The position numbers were made by a program, and so were the translations under genes. Shown piece by piece: positions 60,836 to 64,000 of a stretch of 64,000 nucleotides of DNA. The notes below the pieces were generated by a model that was given only the letters and a program-made list of their open reading frames with translations, ran no database searches and was not told where the DNA came from. The stretch lies in assembly GCA_023410535.1 (NCBI GenBank), contig JAEYPR010000009.1:1-64000 (forward strand). Direction: 5' to 3'. The DNA comes from Bacillota bacterium (lineage in GTDB: Bacteria; Bacillota; UBA4882; UBA8346). The first letter of the stretch is position 1. Each line of letters starts with the position of its first letter.

Positions 60836-61873
60836 CTACCTTTCCGTCGATAACGTGGCCGGTTTGCCTGCCGGCATCTGTTGGGTCAGGCAGTGGACGT
60901 TGCCCCCGCCGCGGGCGATCACCAGCCCGTTGACCGTGGCGATCTTTCGTTCCGGGAAGACGTTCGCCAACGTCGCTTGCGCCGCCCGGTCGGTCGCTTC
61001 ATTCCCAAACAATGGCAGGATAATGCCGCCGTTGACGAAATAAAAGTTGAGGTAGCTTAGGGTTAACCGGGTCTCATCATAATAAACCGCCGGCGGTTGC
61101 TCAATCGTGACGATCGCGAAGGAACGCCCCTTGGCGTCGGTGGCGTTGCGCAGCATGGCCAGGTTTTCCTGGGAGATGGCGTAATTGGGATCATTCGGGT
61201 CGGAACAGACCTGAACAATCACCACGCCCGGTTTGGCGAAACAGACGACATTGTCGATATGGCCGTCGGTGTCGTCGCCGACCCAGCCGTTTTTCAACCA
61301 GATAAGTTTTGTCGCGCCGACATATTGGCGTAAATATTCCGTGAGTTGTTGGCGGTTCAGGTGCGGGTTGCGGTTGGGGTTGAGCAAACATTCCTCGGTG
61401 GTTAGCAGGGTGCCTTCCCCGTCGACGTGGATCGAACCGCCCTCCATGACGATGGGCGCGTCAAAGCAAGGAACATTGAAATGTTTCAATAATCCCGGAG
61501 CCACCTGGTTGTCCTTGGCAGCGGCAAACTTGCCGCCCCAAGCGTTGAAGATCCAGTTGATTCCGGCAATCTCGCCTTGAGCGTTTTTGACAAAGGTGGG
61601 ACCGTTGTCCCGCGCCCAGGAGTCATTGTGCTCCATCACCAGAATCTCGGCGGATTGGCCGCAATGGTCAACCGCTTGTTGACGGAGCTGCGGGTTGACC
61701 AGTAAAGTGACGGGCTCAAACCGGGCAATCGTCCGGACGATCTCAGTATAAGCCGGTAATATTTCCGCAAAAGGTTCCGGCCAGACCGCCTCTTTGACCG
61801 GCCATTCCATAATCGTGCGTGAATGTTGGGCCCACTCCGGGGGCATGGTGAAACCGTGTTGCGCTGGATTCAT
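60836..61873 (-). CDS. aguA: Agmatine deiminase
   Basis: A 345-residue guanidine-group-modifying enzyme. Hallmarks are NDSWARDNGPTFV, VMEGGSIHVDGEGTLLTTEE and the C-terminal nucleophile in ARGGGNVHCLTQQMP (Cys). It converts agmatine to N-carbamoylputrescine. It is directly followed by aguB in the same unit. GAGGTG lies five bases before the ATG. No arginine decarboxylase gene is in the window. Confidence 0.94.
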   Translation of the reverse strand: MNPAQHGFTMPPEWAQHSRTIMEWPVKEAVWPEPFAEILPAYTEIVRTIARFEPVTLLVNPQLRQQAVDHCGQSAEILVMEHNDSWARDNGPTFVKNAQGEIAGINWIFNAWGGKFAAAKDNQVAPGLLKHFNVPCFDAPIVMEGGSIHVDGEGTLLTTEECLLNPNRNPHLNRQQLTEYLRQYVGATKLIWLKNGWVGDDTDGHIDNVVCFAKPGVVIVQVCSDPNDPNYAISQENLAMLRNATDAKGRSFAIVTIEQPPAVYYDETRLTLSYLNFYFVNGGIILPLFGNEATDRAAQATLANVFPERKIATVNGLVIARGGGNVHCLTQQMPAGKPATLSTER

Positions 61874-62006
61874 GAAAACACCTCAATCGCAAAGAATAAA
61901 CATGCTTTTTATTCTAATCGGTAACTGACTTTCGGACAACCTTTTTGACGCAATTCGTTGTAAAAATTTTATCCGGAATGGTCATCAATTATTAAACTTC
62001 CGATCA

Positions 62007-62035
62007 TTGTAAATCGGGGCAAAGTTTGTTATGAT
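62007..62035 (+). promoter_or_regulatory. Candidate promoter for the EamA-azlCD unit
   Basis: TTGTAA (62007-62012), 17 bases, TATGAT (62030-62035). Divergent from aguA. Confidence 0.55.
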
Positions 62036-62070
62036 ACATATTGTTTACATCAAAATTCGGAGTGTCGACA

Positions 62071-62997
62071 ATGGTTACAACCAAACGATCGATATTGCCT
62101 TATTTGGCAATTTTAGCGACGGCCCTTTTTTGGGGTCTTTCTTATATCAGCACCAAAACGTTGCTTAAGGCGTTGACCCCGTTCCAAGTGGCGGCGGGCC
62201 GCTTCTTGGTGGCTTCCTTGATCCTCCTGGCAATCGGTTTGGCGGGGCGACGCTTGAAACCGCTCGAACGGCGCGATCTGCCGCGGGTGGCCATGGCGGC
62301 GTTTTTCGGCATCTTTGTTTACTTCATCTTTGAAAACTCCGGATTGAAATTGACCACCGCCGGGATGGGGTCGCTGATTATCGCGACGATTCCGGTGCTG
62401 AATGTGATCTTTTCCGCAATCTTTTTTAAACGCTCCATTCCGGGCGGCGCTTGGATCGGGGTTATCCTCTCGCTGGCCGGTGTTTTCCTGGTGATTCGGG
62501 CCGGCTCCAGTTTGTCGTTGGCTTCATTCTGGGGCAATCTGCTGGTTTTAGGGGCGGCCGGTTCCTGGGTGGCCTATACGCAATTGAATCAACCGTTGAG
62601 TCGAAAATACGATTCGTTCTCCCTTAACCTCTATCAAACCTTGTTGGGTACCGTCTTATTAACGCTGTTGGCTTTGGGCGAAGGCAAACCGCTGCCCGGA
62701 TTCACCCCGGCCTTGGGGTTGAATCTGTTGTTCCTGGCGTTTTGCTGTTCGGCTTTGGGATATATCTTTTATTTGTACGCGTTGAAACGGCTCGGCGCGA
62801 CGATCGTGACGACCTTTATCAATTTTATCCCGGTCTTTGGCGTTTTTGGCGGCGTTTTGATTTTGGGAGAACCGTTTGGGTTCGATCAGTTGCTCGGCGG
62901 GTTCATTATCTTCGGCGGGGTGATGCTGGTCAGCCGTTCCCACGGTAAGACCGTCTCAGCCAAAGCAACCACCGATCAAACCCGGATCACGGCGTAG
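62071..62997 (+). CDS. EamA/DMT-superfamily transporter
   Basis: A 308-residue transporter with about ten membrane segments in two EamA halves. Helix 1 is LPYLAILATALFWGLSYI and the second half begins near residue 150 (ASFWGNLLVLGAAGSWVAYT). The ATG with GGAG eight bases before it is preferred over an earlier TTG. Eleven bases separate it from azlC, so it may be in an amino acid export operon. Confidence 0.87.
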   Translation: MVTTKRSILPYLAILATALFWGLSYISTKTLLKALTPFQVAAGRFLVASLILLAIGLAGRRLKPLERRDLPRVAMAAFFGIFVYFIFENSGLKLTTAGMGSLIIATIPVLNVIFSAIFFKRSIPGGAWIGVILSLAGVFLVIRAGSSLSLASFWGNLLVLGAAGSWVAYTQLNQPLSRKYDSFSLNLYQTLLGTVLLTLLALGEGKPLPGFTPALGLNLLFLAFCCSALGYIFYLYALKRLGATIVTTFINFIPVFGVFGGVLILGEPFGFDQLLGGFIIFGGVMLVSRSHGKTVSAKATTDQTRITA

Positions 62998-63007
62998 AGG
63001 AGTTATC

Positions 63008-63748
63008 ATGGCGACCCCGGCAACCAATCAAACAGCGCTCAATCCGCCCCAAAAACTGCAATGGCAAGATGGCCTACGGACCGGTTTTCCGATTTTTGTC
63101 GGATATTTTCCGGTGGCGATGGCCTTCGGTTTGTTGGCGAAATCGATCAATATCACGGTCTTCGACAGTTTGGCTTTCTCGGTTTTTGTCTTCGCCGGGG
63201 CCAGTCAATTTATGGCGTTGAATTTGCTCAAAACCGGCGTGGCGGTGGGTGAGATTATCATCGCAACCATGCTGTTGAACTTACGGCACCTTTTGATGAG
63301 CGCATCCCTGGCGCCCCGGATCGGAGCGGGACGGCGCGGTTTGCTCCCTTTGGTCAGCTTTGGGATCACCGACGAAACGTTCGCCGTCGCCGCCACCCAG
63401 GAACAACAATTAAGCGTCCCGTATTTGCTGGCGTTGGAAGGAACCGCTTACAGCGGTTGGGTCAGCGGTACCGGAGCGGGCTTCTTGATCGGCGCAGTGC
63501 TGCCGTTGGCGGTCCAAGCCAGTTTGGGCATTGGCTTGTATGCAATGTTCGTCGCCTTGCTGGTGCCGCAGGCGAAAAAATCCTGCGCCATCGCCGGTCT
63601 GGCGTTAGGAGCCGGCTTGCTCAACTGGTTGCTAAGCGCGGTCAAGGTATTGCCGGGCGGTTGGAATCTGGTGGTCGCTATCGTGGCAACCGCCTCGATC
63701 GGAGCGTTGATCTTTACCGCTGAGACAGGGGAGGGAGCGGCGCAATGA
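63008..63748 (+). CDS. azlC: AzlC branched-chain amino acid exporter subunit
   Basis: A 246-residue membrane protein of the AzlC family: GLRTGFPIFVGYFPVAMAFG opens it, followed by VFAGASQFMALNLL and NLRHLLMSASL. AzlC and AzlD together export branched-chain amino acids and analogues such as 4-azaleucine. GAGGAG precedes the ATG. It overlaps azlD by four bases. Confidence 0.92.
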   Translation: MATPATNQTALNPPQKLQWQDGLRTGFPIFVGYFPVAMAFGLLAKSINITVFDSLAFSVFVFAGASQFMALNLLKTGVAVGEIIIATMLLNLRHLLMSASLAPRIGAGRRGLLPLVSFGITDETFAVAATQEQQLSVPYLLALEGTAYSGWVSGTGAGFLIGAVLPLAVQASLGIGLYAMFVALLVPQAKKSCAIAGLALGAGLLNWLLSAVKVLPGGWNLVVAIVATASIGALIFTAETGEGAAQ

Positions 63749-64000
63749 AGATCTTGATTTTGGTGGCGGGAATGACGGCGGTAACCTATCTGCCTAGACT
63801 GATTCCGTTGCTGTCCTTATCGGAACGCCAGTTGCCGCCGGTAGTGCGCCGGTTTTTACTGTACATCCCCTACACTGCCTTAGGAGCATTGATTATTCCC
63901 GGAGCTTTTCAAGCCATACCCGATCAACCGCTCGCCGGGGTCGTGGGAATCCTCGCCGCGTTCGTGAGCGCCTGGGTCAACCGGAGTCTGATCCTGGCCG
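63745..64000 (+). CDS. azlD: AzlD branched-chain amino acid exporter subunit (partial)
   Basis: The frame reads MKILILVAGMTAVTYLPRLI and on to the window edge without stop, so about 85 residues are visible. TYLPRLIPLLSLSERQLPP and RFLLYIPYTALGALIIP are typical of AzlD. The ATGA overlap with azlC indicates coupled translation. Confidence 0.9.
   Translation, partial: MKILILVAGMTAVTYLPRLIPLLSLSERQLPPVVRRFLLYIPYTALGALIIPGAFQAIPDQPLAGVVGILAAFVSAWVNRSLILA

Overview
The window looks like chromosomal DNA from a spore-forming member of the Bacillota with an unusual, probably two-membrane envelope. Supporting signs are strong AAGGAGG-type ribosome binding sites with frequent TTG and GTG starts, an M-box magnesium riboswitch, a Spo0E-like peptide, a YlxY-type deacetylase-fold protein, a SleL/YaaH-like GH18 protein, and an LpxB homologue (lipid A synthesis). 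A Hydrogenispora-like carbohydrate fermenter would fit, but that name is a guess. About 47 of 56 genes lie on the + strand.

Left end (1-380): an array of eight DnaA-box-like sites, all in one orientation, set mostly on an exact 21/42-bp grid. It resembles part of a replication origin or a DnaA-titration cluster and is cut by the window edge. The strong + strand gene bias fits replication running rightward from here.

0.4-13 kb: TrmB-type regulator, EamA transporter, AlkZ-related winged-helix protein, an AT-rich membrane protein, an unassigned structured RNA, a ThiI/MnmA-like PP-loop enzyme, GT4 glycosyltransferase, dCMP deaminase, isocitrate/isopropylmalate dehydrogenase, a DUF2993-like lipoid-binding protein, LpxB, an acetyltransferase with a probable AUU start, and a frameshifted PH-like membrane gene. 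12.6-27 kb: YlxY-like protein, GH18, M16 peptidase, dUTPase, Spo0E-like peptide, branched-chain aminotransferase, Lrp and alanine dehydrogenase, threonine synthase, a Ski2-type helicase and a bactofilin-like membrane protein.

27-60 kb holds dispersed functions for pectin and rhamnogalacturonan use: KduI, GH88, rhamnogalacturonan lyase PL11, GH42, GH4 alpha-galactosidase with two AraC regulators, a secreted PL22-like lyase and a cytoplasmic pectate-lyase-like protein. Extracellular lyases would release oligomers; cytoplasmic GH88, GH42, GH4 and KduI would finish them. Interspersed are a Stay-Green homologue, dGTPase, a magnesium module (M-box, soluble MgtE-N/CBS protein, NRAMP-related transporter), TlyA, Fe-alcohol dehydrogenase, spermidine synthase with a possible switching leader, seryl-tRNA synthetase and a small alarmone synthetase.

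60-64 kb: aguA-aguB (agmatine to putrescine, feeding SpeE), a second EamA transporter and the start of azlCD. No rRNA, tRNA, CRISPR array, insertion sequence or prophage was recognised.
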